Source: Taklimakanibacter albus
GTDB lineage: Bacteria; Pseudomonadota; Alphaproteobacteria; Rhizobiales; Aestuariivirgaceae
Reading direction: 5' to 3'
Length of the DNA stretch: 64,000 nt
Assembly (NCBI RefSeq): GCF_016595235.1
Contig: NZ_JAENHL010000007.1
Location: 1,084,419 to 1,148,418 of the forward strand
Shown here: positions 25,264-34,928 of the stretch, piece by piece
How positions within the stretch are numbered: position 1 is the stretch's first letter
How the letters are laid out: every line of letters begins with the position of its first letter
Translations under genes and position numbers: made by a program
Notes under the pieces: model-generated
Told to the model about the DNA's origin: nothing
The model's database searches: none
Seen by the model: only the letters and a program-made list of their open reading frames with translations

Positions 25264-26142
25264 ATGACGACCCGCAAGACCATCGCCCAACCCGAAACCG
25301 TCGCTGAGCGCATCAGGCTCGGCACATCGAAACTGACCCCTGCCGAGCACAAGCTCGCCCATGCGCTGCTCGCCAATTATCCGGTGGCGGGGCTCTCCAG
25401 CATCACCGAATTCGCCAAAACGGCACGGGTGTCGACGCCGACGGCGCTTCGCCTCGCCAAGAAGCTGGGCTTTACCGGCTTTCCCGGCTTCCAGGCCGCC
25501 TTGCGCGGCGAGGTCAAGGCGCAATTGCAGGACCCGATCGCGCGCCACCAGCGCTGGTCGAAGGACGCGCCCGACACCCATGTGCTCAACCGCTTCGCCG
25601 CGGCGGTAATGGAGAATCTGCGCGGCTCCCTGAAGCTCGTCGATCACCGGAGCTTCGACCGCATTGCCGACCTGATCGCCGATCTGGGCCATGCCGTCCA
25701 TATCGCCGGCGGGCGCATCACCAGGCCGCTCGCCGAATATTTCCACACCCATCTGCATATGATCCGGCCGGGTGTGACTTTGGTGCCGGGCCAACCCGCC
25801 GCCTGGCCGCAATATCTCCTCAACATGAAGCGCGGCGACGTGCTCATCGCTTTCGATGTGCGCCGTTACGACCCAAGGCTTGCCGAATTCGCGAACCTCG
25901 CGCACGAGCGCAAGATCCGCATCGTCCTGTTCACTGACCAATGGATGTCGCCGATCGCGGGCGTCGCGGCACACGCCTTCCCCTTGCGCATCGACGCGCC
26001 GTCGGGCTGGGACTCGAACGTCGCGACACTTTTCATGATCGAGGCGCTCATCGCCGACATCGTCGACCGCCGCTGGCCCGAGACCGAGGAGCGCATCCGC
26101 GAGCTGGAAGGGATCACCGGACGTTTACGCCGCAATTCATGA
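25264..26142 (+). CDS. MurR/RpiR-family transcriptional regulator
   Basis: 292 residues. The N-terminal HTH_6 (LTPAEHKLAHALLANYPVAGLSSITEFAKTARVSTPTALRLAKKLGFTGFPGFQAAL) is followed by a SIS domain (~130-260; VHIAGGRITRPLAEYFHTHLHMIRPG, RGDVLIAFDVRRYDP, RIVLFTDQWMSPIAG). SIS domains bind phosphosugars, but several RpiR proteins near amine-catabolic operons sense other ligands. The 83-bp divergent gap makes it the likely regulator of the minus-strand operon. Confidence 0.87.
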   Translation: MTTRKTIAQPETVAERIRLGTSKLTPAEHKLAHALLANYPVAGLSSITEFAKTARVSTPTALRLAKKLGFTGFPGFQAALRGEVKAQLQDPIARHQRWSKDAPDTHVLNRFAAAVMENLRGSLKLVDHRSFDRIADLIADLGHAVHIAGGRITRPLAEYFHTHLHMIRPGVTLVPGQPAAWPQYLLNMKRGDVLIAFDVRRYDPRLAEFANLAHERKIRIVLFTDQWMSPIAGVAAHAFPLRIDAPSGWDSNVATLFMIEALIADIVDRRWPETEERIRELEGITGRLRRNS

Positions 26143-26225
26143 CGTATTGCGCAACGCCCGCCGCTATGCGATCCACTAGCCTCAAGAAGAGCGCGCAAGG
26201 ATAAGCGCCTAAAAGGGGAAATCTA

Positions 26226-27881
26226 ATGGAGTCGTTCGACTTCATCATCATCGGGTCGGGCTCGGCCGGATCGGCCATGGCCTATCGCCTGTCGGAAGAC
26301 GGCCGGAACAGCGTGCTGGTGCTCGAATATGGCGGCACCGATATGGGCCCGCTGATCCAGATGCCGTCGGCATTGTCCTATCCGATGAACATGCAGACCT
26401 ATGACTGGGGCTTCGTCGCCGAGCCCGAGCCGGCTTTGGGCGGGCGCCGCCTGGTGACGCCGCGCGGCAAGGTGATCGGCGGTTCCTCCTCGATCAACGG
26501 CATGGTTTATGTGCGCGGCCACGCGCGCGATTTCGACACCTGGGAGGCGATGGGCGCCACGGGCTGGGGCTTCCGTCACGTGCTGCCCTATTACAAGCGG
26601 TTGGAGACGTCGCATGGCGGCGAGGAGGGCTGGCGCGGCACCGCCGGGCCACTGCATGTGACGCGTGGGGCACGCAAGAATCCGCTCTACCAGGCTTTTG
26701 TCGAGGCGGGCCACCAGGCCGGCTACCCCGTCACTGAAGACTACAATGGCCGCCAGCAGGAAGGCTTCGGCGCCATGGAGCGCACCGTCTGGCAGGGCCG
26801 GCGCTGGTCGGCCGCCAATGCCTATTTGCGCCCGGCCCTCAAGCGGTCGAATGTCAAGCTCATCACCCGCGCCTTCGTGCGCCGCCTCCTGATCGACGGC
26901 AAACGCGTCACCGGCGTCGAATATGAGCGCGGCGGTGAGATTCTCACGGCGCAAGCGCGCCGCGAGGTGATCCTGGCGGCGAGCTCGATCAACTCGCCGA
27001 AGCTTCTGCAGATCTCCGGCATCGGCGAACCGGCGCATCTCCAGTCGATCGGCGTCACGCCGGTCCATGCGCTGCCGGGTGTGGGCCAGAATCTGCAGGA
27101 CCATCTCGAAGTCTATTTCCAGCTCGAGTCGCTTAAACCCGTCTCGCTGTTGCCGAGCCTCAATCTGTTCTCGAAAGGCCTGATCGGCCTCGAATGGCTG
27201 CTGTTCAAGACCGGCCTCGGCGCCACCAATCATTTCGAGAGCTGCGGCTTCATCCGCTCGCATGCCGGCGTCGAATATCCCGACATCGAATATCACTTCC
27301 TGCCGATCGCCATCCGGTATGACGGCAAGGCCGCCGCCAAAGGCCATTCCTTTCAGGTCCATGTCGGACCGATGCGCTCTAAGTCGCGCGGCTTCGTGAA
27401 AGCGAAGTCGGCCGAGCCCCGCGAAGCGCCGACCATCAAGTTCAATTACATGTCGCATCAGGACGACTGGACGGAATTCCGCGCCGCCATGCGCCTGACG
27501 CGCGAGATTTTCGAGCAGGACGCGCTCAAGCCCTATAAAGGCCGCGAGATCCAGCCGGGCGCGCATCTCCAGAGCGACGACGAGCTCGACGGCTTCATCC
27601 GCGATCATTGCGAAAGCGCCTTCCACCCCTGCGGCACCTGCCGCATGGGCGACGCGTCGGATCCGCAAGCGGTCGTCGATCCCGAATGCCGCGTCATCGG
27701 CATCGAGAATCTGCGCGTCGCCGATTCATCGATCATGCCGCAGATCGCCAATGGCAATCTCAACGCCCCCTCGATCATGATCGGCGAGAAGGCCTCCGAT
27801 CACATCCTCGGCCGCACGCCCCTGCCCGCCTCCAACCAGGAGCCGTGGATCAATCCGAATTGGCGGATGAGCCAGAGGTAA
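26226..27881 (+). CDS. GMC-family FAD-dependent dehydrogenase, choline-dehydrogenase-like
   Basis: 551 residues. It has the N-terminal FAD motif [20 protein letters not shown], the GMC block [42 protein letters not shown], and the catalytic pair in the C-terminus: [13 protein letters not shown] (His) and [17 protein letters not shown] (Asn). This is the BetA pattern; the enzyme oxidises choline or another alcohol and passes electrons to the respiratory chain. No betaine aldehyde dehydrogenase adjoins it, although the 18191 ALDH is 7 kb away. An AAGGGGAAA ribosome-binding site precedes the ATG. Confidence 0.87.
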   Translation: MESFDFIIIGSGSAGSAMAYRLSEDGRNSVLVLEYGGTDMGPLIQMPSALSYPMNMQTYDWGFVAEPEPALGGRRLVTPRGKVIGGSSSINGMVYVRGHARDFDTWEAMGATGWGFRHVLPYYKRLETSHGGEEGWRGTAGPLHVTRGARKNPLYQAFVEAGHQAGYPVTEDYNGRQQEGFGAMERTVWQGRRWSAANAYLRPALKRSNVKLITRAFVRRLLIDGKRVTGVEYERGGEILTAQARREVILAASSINSPKLLQISGIGEPAHLQSIGVTPVHALPGVGQNLQDHLEVYFQLESLKPVSLLPSLNLFSKGLIGLEWLLFKTGLGATNHFESCGFIRSHAGVEYPDIEYHFLPIAIRYDGKAAAKGHSFQVHVGPMRSKSRGFVKAKSAEPREAPTIKFNYMSHQDDWTEFRAAMRLTREIFEQDALKPYKGREIQPGAHLQSDDELDGFIRDHCESAFHPCGTCRMGDASDPQAVVDPECRVIGIENLRVADSSIMPQIANGNLNAPSIMIGEKASDHILGRTPLPASNQEPWINPNWRMSQR

Positions 27882-27883
27882 AG

Positions 27884-28741
27884 TTACTTCAACCCCGCCT
27901 GCCTGCGCGCCTCGTCGAGATAGATCTCGCGCAGCTTGCGTACCACCGGGCCGGGCTGGCCGCCGCCCACCCGCTTGCCGTCGATCTCGACGATCGGCAG
28001 CACGAAATTGGAGGCGCTGGTGAGGAAGGCTTCGTCCGCCGCATAGGCCTCTTCCGGCGTGAACAGACGCTCCTCGATGACCACACCCTCTTCCTTGGCC
28101 ATGCGGAACAGCGAGCGGCGCGTGCAGCCGGCGAGGATGCTGTTGGACAGCGGCCGCGTGATGACCTTGCCGTCCTTGACGATATAGGCGTTGGACGATG
28201 TGCCTTCGGTGACCTTGCCGTCCTCGACCATCCAGCCCTCGAAGGCGCCCTCTTCATACGCGCGTTGCTTGCCGAGCACCGGCGCCAGCAGCATCACCGA
28301 TTTGATGTCGCGACGTGCCCAGCGGATATCGGGAATGGTGACGACCTTGACGCCCGCCGGCGCGTTGGGATTCTCGAGCAGCTTCTGCACCTGGGTGAAA
28401 CCGATGAGGGTCGACTTCGCTTCCTTGGGGAATTTGAAATCGCGGTCGGCTGAGCCGCGCGTCACCTGGATATAGATGATGCCTTCATCGAGCTTGTTGC
28501 GCTTGATGAGCTCCTCATGCATCTGGCGGAGTTCCGCCTTGCTGCACGGCCACGCCATGCTGATCTCGTTCAGCGACCGTTCGAGCCGTTCGGCATGCGG
28601 TTCGTAATCCACAAGCTTGCCGTTGATGACGGCCGTCACCTCATAGATGCCGTCGGCGAACAGGAAGCCGCGATCGAAAATTGAGACTTTCCCTTCATTT
28701 TCAGGGACATAGCTTCCATTCACATAGACGACGCGGCTCAT
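27884..28741 (-). CDS. D-amino-acid transaminase-like protein (PLP fold-type IV)
   Basis: 285 residues. Fold-type IV signatures are visible: VYVNGSYVPENEGKVSIFDRGFLFADGIYEV, the PLP lysine in RRDIKSVMLL, and EGTSSNAYIVKDGKVITRPLSNSILAG. The spacing and FADGIYEV motif favour D-amino-acid transaminase over branched-chain enzymes. It makes D-Ala and D-Glu for peptidoglycan or degrades D-amino acids. It ends two bases after the convergent dehydrogenase gene. Confidence 0.85.
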   Translation of the reverse strand: MSRVVYVNGSYVPENEGKVSIFDRGFLFADGIYEVTAVINGKLVDYEPHAERLERSLNEISMAWPCSKAELRQMHEELIKRNKLDEGIIYIQVTRGSADRDFKFPKEAKSTLIGFTQVQKLLENPNAPAGVKVVTIPDIRWARRDIKSVMLLAPVLGKQRAYEEGAFEGWMVEDGKVTEGTSSNAYIVKDGKVITRPLSNSILAGCTRRSLFRMAKEEGVVIEERLFTPEEAYAADEAFLTSASNFVLPIVEIDGKRVGGGQPGPVVRKLREIYLDEARRQAGLK

Positions 28742-28867
28742 TGGACTTTTCCTTATCGTGTGGACGCGTTGTCAAACCAGATTCTGGACGAGAAATCCAT
28801 GGGGGTTGTGTTCGCCCCCTGAGCCCGGCTAGGTAAGTGCCCCGGACTAACAACTTTAAAGGATATC

Positions 28868-30220
28868 ATGGCCTCCCGGATCACGGACGCCTCGATCGAG
28901 GCGATGCTGACGCGTGAAAAAGCTCATTTTCTCCAGCGCAACCCGAAATCCAGGACCTTGGCCGAAGACTCCTCCAAACATTGGCTGCGCGGCGTGCCGA
29001 TGCATTGGATGGCCGATTGGGAAACGCCCTTTCCACTTTTCATCGAAAAGGCTTCGGGCGTCGATCTGACCGATGCCGACGGCAACAGCTACATTGATTT
29101 CTGCCTCGGCGACACCGGTGCCATGTTCGGCCACAGCCCCAAGGCGCTGGCCGAAACCTTGCGTCAGGCGAGCTTCGACGGCTTCACCACCATGCTGCCC
29201 TCGCCCGACGCAGCCGTCGTCGGACGTCTCCTCGCCGAACGCTTTGGCCTGCCCATGTGGCAGGTGACGGCGACCGCATCCGACGCCAATCGCGCGGTGT
29301 TGCGCTGGTGCCGCGCCATCACCGGGCGCAAGAAGATCCTCGTCTTCAATGGCTGCTATCACGGCGCCGTGGATGAAACCTTCGTCACGCTCGCAGACGG
29401 CAAGGAAGTCGCCGATCCGGCTCTGATCGGTGAGCCGCGCGACATCACGCAATTCACCAAGGTCGTCGAGTTCAACGATATTCCAGCGCTCGAGGCGGCG
29501 CTGGCGCCAGGCGATGTCGCCTGCGTGCTGGCCGAGCCTCTGATGACGAATATTGGCATGGTGCTACCCGATGAGGGCTTCCATGACGCACTGCGCCAGA
29601 TCACAAGGCGCACCGGCACGCTGCTCGTGATGGACGAGACCCATTGCATGTCGTCGGGCCCCGGCGGTTATTCCGGCGCCCACGGGCTCGAACCCGACGC
29701 CATCGTGCTCGGCAAGCCGATCGCCGGCGGCGTGCCCGCGGCGGTCTATGGTTTCTCGGAAGAAACTGCCGGGCGCATCAGGAAATATCTCGAACACCGT
29801 GAGCCGGGCCGTTCCGGCATCGGCACCACGCTTTCAGGCTCGAAGCTGCAAATGGCGCTCATGCGCACCATGCTCGAGACCTATTTTACCCGGGAGGCTT
29901 TCGCCCCTTTGATCGAGCTCGCCAGAAGGCTCGAAAAAGGTATCGCGAATGTCATCATCAAATATGGGGCACCGTGGCATGTCGTGCGCGTCGGCGCGCG
30001 TGTCGAATTCATGTGCAGCCCGGACCGTCCGCGCAATGGCGGCGAAGCGGGGCGCATCATTCACCGCCCGATCGACATGGCCATTCACCATTATCTCCTG
30101 AACCGCGGCGTGGTGATCACGCCGTTCCATAATATGATGTTGATATGTCCCGCGACGAGCGAAGCGCATGTCGAGAGCCTGATCACCGGCCTCGACCAGT
30201 GCCTTGCCGAGCTCGTCTGA
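28868..30220 (+). CDS. Class III aminotransferase
   Basis: 450 residues, fold-type I class III: DGNSYIDFCLGDTGAMFGHSP, FNGCYHGAVDETFV, VMDETHCMSSGPGGYSG and the PLP lysine in VLGKPIAGGVPAAVYGF. It resembles enzymes near glutamate-1-semialdehyde aminomutases and aspartate aminotransferase family proteins of unknown substrate. It lies 20 bases upstream of a second gamma-glutamyl ligase gene, so it probably acts on an amine or amino acid in the same pathway. No ATPase or transporter accompanies the pair. Confidence 0.87.
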   Translation: MASRITDASIEAMLTREKAHFLQRNPKSRTLAEDSSKHWLRGVPMHWMADWETPFPLFIEKASGVDLTDADGNSYIDFCLGDTGAMFGHSPKALAETLRQASFDGFTTMLPSPDAAVVGRLLAERFGLPMWQVTATASDANRAVLRWCRAITGRKKILVFNGCYHGAVDETFVTLADGKEVADPALIGEPRDITQFTKVVEFNDIPALEAALAPGDVACVLAEPLMTNIGMVLPDEGFHDALRQITRRTGTLLVMDETHCMSSGPGGYSGAHGLEPDAIVLGKPIAGGVPAAVYGFSEETAGRIRKYLEHREPGRSGIGTTLSGSKLQMALMRTMLETYFTREAFAPLIELARRLEKGIANVIIKYGAPWHVVRVGARVEFMCSPDRPRNGGEAGRIIHRPIDMAIHHYLLNRGVVITPFHNMMLICPATSEAHVESLITGLDQCLAELV

Positions 30221-30240
30221 CGGGATGGAGTCCTTGAATC

Positions 30241-31617
30241 ATGACCGTCATCACCCCGCAGCGCCAGAGTGAAGCTCAGGCCTTTCTCGACGCCAATCCG
30301 GGTATCGAAAGTTTTCATCTGATCTGGACCGACCTGTGCGGCATCCAGCGCGGCAAGATCCTGCGCCGCGACGAGCTGGTGCCCGGCTGGCGCGACGGCC
30401 GCTTCCTGCCGATCTCGGCGCTCGTCCTCGACGCCACCGGCCAGGATGTACCCGAGACCGGTCTCGTCTTCGACGAAGGCGACCGCGACCTGCTGTTGTG
30501 GCCCATTCCCGGCAGCATGACGACCATTCCCTGGGCGGCGCAGCCGGCGGCGCAATATATCGCCGCCGCGCATGATCTCGACGGCGTTCCCCATTACGCC
30601 GATCCGCGCAATACGCTGGAAAAGATCGTCGGCCGCTTCGCCGAGTTCAACATGACGCCGGTCGGCGCCGTCGAGGTCGAGTTCTTCCTGATGGACCGCG
30701 AGGCGGCCTTCGCCGGCACGCCGAGAGCCCCCAAGGCCCTCACCAACGGCGCCCGCCCGCAACACTACCAGGCCTATCACCTGCAGGATCTCGACGATTT
30801 CGCACCCTTCTTCCAGGACCTCTATGCCTTTGCCGACATCCAGGGCTTACCGGCCAAGACGCTGATCTCGGAATATGCGCCGGGCCAGATGGAGATCGTG
30901 CTGCGCCACCGCGCCGACGTGCTGAAAGCCTGCGATGAAGGCATCATGCTGAAGCGGCTGATCAAGGCGGCGGCCGACAAGCATGGCCTCGTCGCCACCT
31001 TCATGGCCAAGCCTTATTCCGAATGGACGGGCTCGGGCATGCACATCCATGTCAGCCTGGCCGACGAAGCCGGCAAGAATCTCTTCGCCGCCGCCGACCC
31101 GACCGAGAACCAGCTGCTGCTCAACGCGCTTGGCGGCCTCAAGGCGTCGATGGCCGAATCCATGCTGATCTTCGCACCCAACGCCAATTCCTATCGCCGC
31201 TTCCGCCGCAATTCCTACGCGCCGGTCTCGGCGAGCTGGGGCATCAACAACCGCACCGTCTCGCTGCGTATCCCGGCGGGAGCGCCCGAGACCTGCCATA
31301 TCGAGCACCGTCCGGCCGGGGCCGACGCCAATCCCTATCTGGTGATGGCCTCCATCCTCGCCGGCATGCATTACGGCATCTCCGAGAAGCTTGATCCGGG
31401 TGCTCCCGTCACCGGCAACGGCTATGAGAAGCGCGCCAAATACATCCCCGGCAACTGGTTCGAGGCGATCGATGCCTTCTGGCGCGCCTCGATCCTCAAG
31501 GATTATTTCGGCAAGGACTTCGTCGACACCTTCTGCACGCTGAAGGAGGTCGAGGCCGACCGCTTCTTCGCCGAGCCGACGGCGCGCGATTACGAGTGGT
31601 ATCTGCGGACGATTTGA
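30241..31617 (+). CDS. Second glutamine-synthetase-like gamma-glutamyl ligase (PuuA-like)
   Basis: 458 residues. GS motifs are FHLIWTDLCGIQRGKIL, AVEVEFFLMD, SEYAPGQMEIVLRHRADVLKACDE, TGSGMHIHVSL and SYRRFRRNSYAPVSASWGINNRTVSLRIP. The sequence FAPNANSYRRFRRNSYAP is typical of gamma-glutamylputrescine-synthetase-like (PuuA) proteins. It differs clearly from the ligase at 19598, which has GNSSHIH in place of GSGMHIH, so the two are not a recent duplication. The neighbour class III aminotransferase suggests an amine route. Confidence 0.87.
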   Translation: MTVITPQRQSEAQAFLDANPGIESFHLIWTDLCGIQRGKILRRDELVPGWRDGRFLPISALVLDATGQDVPETGLVFDEGDRDLLLWPIPGSMTTIPWAAQPAAQYIAAAHDLDGVPHYADPRNTLEKIVGRFAEFNMTPVGAVEVEFFLMDREAAFAGTPRAPKALTNGARPQHYQAYHLQDLDDFAPFFQDLYAFADIQGLPAKTLISEYAPGQMEIVLRHRADVLKACDEGIMLKRLIKAAADKHGLVATFMAKPYSEWTGSGMHIHVSLADEAGKNLFAAADPTENQLLLNALGGLKASMAESMLIFAPNANSYRRFRRNSYAPVSASWGINNRTVSLRIPAGAPETCHIEHRPAGADANPYLVMASILAGMHYGISEKLDPGAPVTGNGYEKRAKYIPGNWFEAIDAFWRASILKDYFGKDFVDTFCTLKEVEADRFFAEPTARDYEWYLRTI

Positions 31618-31624
31618 TTATCTT

Positions 31625-31659
31625 ATGGGTCAGTGACCTCATTCAGGGAGCTGACCCAT
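31625..31659 (+). promoter_or_regulatory. Hairpin at the thiolase start codon
   Basis: A perfect 9-bp inverted repeat, ATGGGTCAG (31625-31633) and CTGACCCAT (31651-31659), brackets a 17-base loop that carries the ribosome-binding site CAGGGAG. The right arm includes the first two bases of the thiolase ATG. The fold would present the ribosome site in a loop while pairing the start codon. Confidence 0.45.
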
Positions 31660-32818
31660 GACCGCCATCATTGGCTGGGCGCATTCGAAATTCGGCAAGC
31701 TCGAAGCCGAGACACTCGAAAGCCTGATCGTCGGTGCCGCGACGGAAGCGATCGCCGATGCAGGCCTGGCGCCTGCCGATATCGACGCCATCTATGTCGG
31801 CAATTTCGGCGGCTTCGAGAAGCAGTCCTTCCCGGCCTCCTTTGCGCTCAATGCGTCGCCCGCTTTGCGCTTCAAGCCGGCGACGCGGGTGGAGAATGCC
31901 TGCGCCACCGGCTCCGCCGCCATCCATGCCGCGCATACATCGATCGCTGCGCGCGCCGCCCGCTTCGTGCTGGTGGTGGGCGCTGAGAAGATGACGACAG
32001 CACCGGGCGACCAGATCGGCGACATCCTGCTGAATGCCTCCTACCGCGCCGAGGAAGGCGACACGCCGGGCGGCTTCGCCGGCATCTTCGGGCGCATCGC
32101 CGAACTCTATTTCCAGCGCCATGGCGATCAGTCGGAGGCACTGGCCCGCATCGCCGCCAAGAACCACAAGAACGGCGTTGCCAATCCTTATGCGCAGTTG
32201 CGCAAGGAATTGTCGGTCGAGTTCTGCAATACCGTGTCGGACAAGAACCCGATCGTCGCCGGTCCGTTGCGGCGCACCGACTGCTCGCTGGTATCGGACG
32301 GCGCCGCGGCCATCGTGATGTGCGACACGGAGACAGCCTTGCGTTTTCCAAAGGCGGTGCATCTGCGCGGTCTCGCCCATGTCCAGGATTATCTGCCGAT
32401 GTCGGCGCGCGACATCGTCAATTTCGAAGGCTGCGAAGTCGCCTGGAAAAAAGCCCATGAGCGCGCCGGCACAAGCCTTGCCGATCTCTCCTTCGTCGAG
32501 ACGCATGACTGTTTCACCATCGCCGAGCTGCTCGAATATGAGGCGATGGGCTTGGCGCCGCGTGGCCAGGGTGCGCGCGCCATTGCCGAGGGCTGGACCG
32601 AGAAGGACGGCAAATTACCGGTCAATCCCTCGGGCGGCCTCAAATCCAAGGGTCATCCGATCGGCGCCACCGGCGTGTCGATGCATGTGATGGCGGCGCT
32701 GCAGCTCGAAGGCAAGGCCGAGGGCATGCAGGTCAAGGACGCGAAGCTGGCCGGGATTTTCAACATGGGTGGTGCCGCGGTCGCCAATTATGTTTCGATC
32801 CTGGAGCGGTTGCGGTAA
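31658..32818 (+). CDS. Thiolase-family acetyl-CoA acyltransferase
   Basis: 386 residues. It has the first catalytic cysteine in VENACATGSAAIHAA, the conserved VETHDCFTIAELLEYEA block, and the C-terminal SGGLKSKGHPIGATG His motif. The sequence is of the SCP2/thiolase type that in bacteria acts in acyl-CoA cleavage or steroid breakdown. It follows the ligase after 40 bases. The CoA substrate is not evident. Confidence 0.87.
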   Translation: MTAIIGWAHSKFGKLEAETLESLIVGAATEAIADAGLAPADIDAIYVGNFGGFEKQSFPASFALNASPALRFKPATRVENACATGSAAIHAAHTSIAARAARFVLVVGAEKMTTAPGDQIGDILLNASYRAEEGDTPGGFAGIFGRIAELYFQRHGDQSEALARIAAKNHKNGVANPYAQLRKELSVEFCNTVSDKNPIVAGPLRRTDCSLVSDGAAAIVMCDTETALRFPKAVHLRGLAHVQDYLPMSARDIVNFEGCEVAWKKAHERAGTSLADLSFVETHDCFTIAELLEYEAMGLAPRGQGARAIAEGWTEKDGKLPVNPSGGLKSKGHPIGATGVSMHVMAALQLEGKAEGMQVKDAKLAGIFNMGGAAVANYVSILERLR

Positions 32819-32821
32819 ATT

Positions 32822-32882
32822 CCCTCGCCCGCATGAGCGGGGAAAGGGGAACCCATTGCGCCGGCAATGGGGAGGGTGAGGG
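32822..32882. repeat. Three-stem palindromic intergenic element
   Basis: A compact 61-bp element. Outer arms are CCCTCGCCC (32822-32830) and GGGTGAGGG (32874-32882). Two inner hairpins follow: CCCGC-ATGA-GCGGG at 32828-32841 and CCCATTGC-GCCG-GCAATGGG at 32852-32871. Elements with CCCTC-N-CCC/GGG-N-GAGGG ends are widespread in Rhizobiales. It lies between the thiolase and antiporter genes. Confidence 0.65.
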
Positions 32883-32897
32883 GCTTTGAAGACAGCT

Positions 32898-34340
32898 ATG
32901 TTTCACGCACGGTCGGCATCGGCTCACCCCAAAGAACGCCGCGTGCTCTCTCTCCTGACACTCCTCCCTGTCCTCTTCTGGCCAAGCCAGGCCCAGGCCG
33001 CGGAACTCAACGGCGCCGAGCTGATCCTGCCCTGGGCCATCCCCTTTGTCGGCATTCTTCTGTCGATCGCGCTGCTTCCCCTCCTCGCGCATCATTTCTG
33101 GGAGCATCACCAGGGCAAGATCGCCGCCTTCTGGGCGGCCCTCATCATCATTCCGCTCTTCGCGCTGTTCGATTCGGGCACGGCAATCGCATCGATCGGC
33201 CATGCCATCATCCTCGAATATATCCCCTTCATCCTGCTGCTGCTGGCGCTCTTCACGGTCGCCGGCGGCGTCGTGCTGCGCGGCAATCTGCATGGCTCGC
33301 CCGCCGTCAATACCGGGCTTCTCGCCATCGGCTCGGCGCTGGCGAGCTTCACCGGCACCACCGGTGCGGCCATGGTGATGATCCGCCCGCTGCTGCGCGC
33401 CAATGACGACCGCAAGCGCAACGCCCATGTCGTCATCTTCTTCATCTTCCTGGTTGCCAATATCGGCGGCTCGCTCACCCCCCTCGGCGATCCGCCGCTG
33501 TTCTTAGGCTTTCTGCGCGGCGTTGATTTCTTCTGGACCACCGAGCACCTTTTCCCCGAAACGCTGTTCCTGGTCGCCGTTCTCCTCGTGCTGTTCTTCG
33601 TCCTCGACAGCGTCATCTACCGCCAGGACGGCCATTCGAAGCCGGATCCTACGCCCGGTGACGAGCCGCTGCGCATGTCGGGCGGCCTCAACATCATCCT
33701 GCTCGGCGTCATCATCGGCGCCATCCTGCTCAGCGCCTCGACCTCGCTCGGCACGGTCCACATCATGGGCGTCGATGCCGAGATCGTAAACATCCTGCGC
33801 GATATCGTGATGGTCGCCGTGACGCTCGTTTCACTTGCGGTAACTCCCAAGTCGGACCGCGAGGCCAATGCCTTTTCCTGGGAGCCGATCAAGGAAGTGG
33901 CGAAGCTCTTCGCCGGCATCTTCATCACCATCATCCCGGTGCTCGCCATGCTGAAGGCGGGCGAGAACGGCATGTTCGCGCCGCTCGTGGCGCTGGTGAC
34001 CGGCGCCGACGGCGAGGCCAATCCGGCCGCCTATTTCTGGCTGACCGGCATGCTCTCGGCCTTTCTCGACAATGCCCCGACCTATCTGGTGTTCTTCGAG
34101 CTGGCGGGCGGCGATCCGCAGTCGCTGATGACCGAGGGCGCGATGACCCTGACCGCGATCTCGGCCGGCGCCGTCTTCATGGGCGCCCTCACCTATATCG
34201 GCAACGCGCCCAATTTCATGGTCTATTCGATCGCCCGGCGCGCCGGCGTGCGGATGCCGGGCTTCTTCGGCTACATGCTGTGGTCGATGGCGATCCTGCT
34301 GCCGCTCTTCGCGGTGCTGACCTTCATCTTCTATATGTAA
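32898..34340 (+). CDS. Sodium:proton antiporter-like membrane protein (CitMHS/NhaD superfamily)
   Basis: About 480 residues from the ATG at 32898 (an in-frame TTG lies at 32886). It has a cleavable-looking N-terminus (SLLTLLPVLFWPSQAQA) and then 11-12 helices. Visible features are TGTTGAAMVMIRPLL, FLVANIGGSLTPLGDPPLFLGFL and FLDNAPTYLVFFELAGG, which match the ion-transporter superfamily containing NhaD and ArsB-like permeases. The GDPPLFLG loop suggests the antiporter branch annotated as sodium:proton antiporters or putative citrate transporters. The transported ion is not decided by sequence. Confidence 0.78.
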   Translation: MFHARSASAHPKERRVLSLLTLLPVLFWPSQAQAAELNGAELILPWAIPFVGILLSIALLPLLAHHFWEHHQGKIAAFWAALIIIPLFALFDSGTAIASIGHAIILEYIPFILLLLALFTVAGGVVLRGNLHGSPAVNTGLLAIGSALASFTGTTGAAMVMIRPLLRANDDRKRNAHVVIFFIFLVANIGGSLTPLGDPPLFLGFLRGVDFFWTTEHLFPETLFLVAVLLVLFFVLDSVIYRQDGHSKPDPTPGDEPLRMSGGLNIILLGVIIGAILLSASTSLGTVHIMGVDAEIVNILRDIVMVAVTLVSLAVTPKSDREANAFSWEPIKEVAKLFAGIFITIIPVLAMLKAGENGMFAPLVALVTGADGEANPAAYFWLTGMLSAFLDNAPTYLVFFELAGGDPQSLMTEGAMTLTAISAGAVFMGALTYIGNAPNFMVYSIARRAGVRMPGFFGYMLWSMAILLPLFAVLTFIFYM

Positions 34341-34352
34341 CGGGATTGCGCC

Positions 34353-34862
34353 CTACTCGTCTGTTTTCTTGGTGCCCGACATCACCTTATCGATGACGGC
34401 GAGGAAGATCGCCGAGACGACGAATGCCATGTGCACGATGGTCAGCCACATGATCTGATCGGACGTATATTGCGCCGAGTTGAGAAACACCTGCAGCAGA
34501 TGGATGGAGGAGATGGCGACGATCGTCGAGGCGACCTTCACCTTGAGCGAGCCGGCGTCGATCTTGCCCAGCCAATGCACTTCGCCATCGGCATTGTCGA
34601 AGCGGCTGACGAAGTTCTCATAACCCGAGATGATCACCATGACGACAAGGCTCGCGACCAATGCGGCGTCGATGAGGCCCAGCATCTTGAGGATCGTGTC
34701 GGTGTCCTCGAGCACCATGACCACGCTGACGAATTCGACGAGCTTCTTGGCGAAGGAGAAGGCATAGATGGCGAGCGCCACCGCGAGCCCCAGATAGAAC
34801 ACCACGAGCAGCCAGCGCGATGCCAGGATGATCGATTCGATGAAATGTTCGATGGATTTCAT
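34353..34862 (-). CDS. YqhA-like inner membrane protein (UPF0114 / TIGR00645)
   Basis: 169 residues with four hydrophobic segments. The N-terminal ESIILASRWLLVVFYLGL and the block VSRFDNADGEVHWLGKIDAGSLKVKVASTIVAISSIHLLQVF identify the UPF0114 family. Function unknown; a membrane role is assumed. It is convergent with the antiporter gene (12-bp gap). Confidence 0.85.
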   Translation of the reverse strand: MKSIEHFIESIILASRWLLVVFYLGLAVALAIYAFSFAKKLVEFVSVVMVLEDTDTILKMLGLIDAALVASLVVMVIISGYENFVSRFDNADGEVHWLGKIDAGSLKVKVASTIVAISSIHLLQVFLNSAQYTSDQIMWLTIVHMAFVVSAIFLAVIDKVMSGTKKTDE

Positions 34863-34928
34863 GGGGCCCTTCCGTTGTCTTCGAGGTTCTCATAACCTAT
34901 CAAATTGGGCAATCAAGAGGCAGAAATC

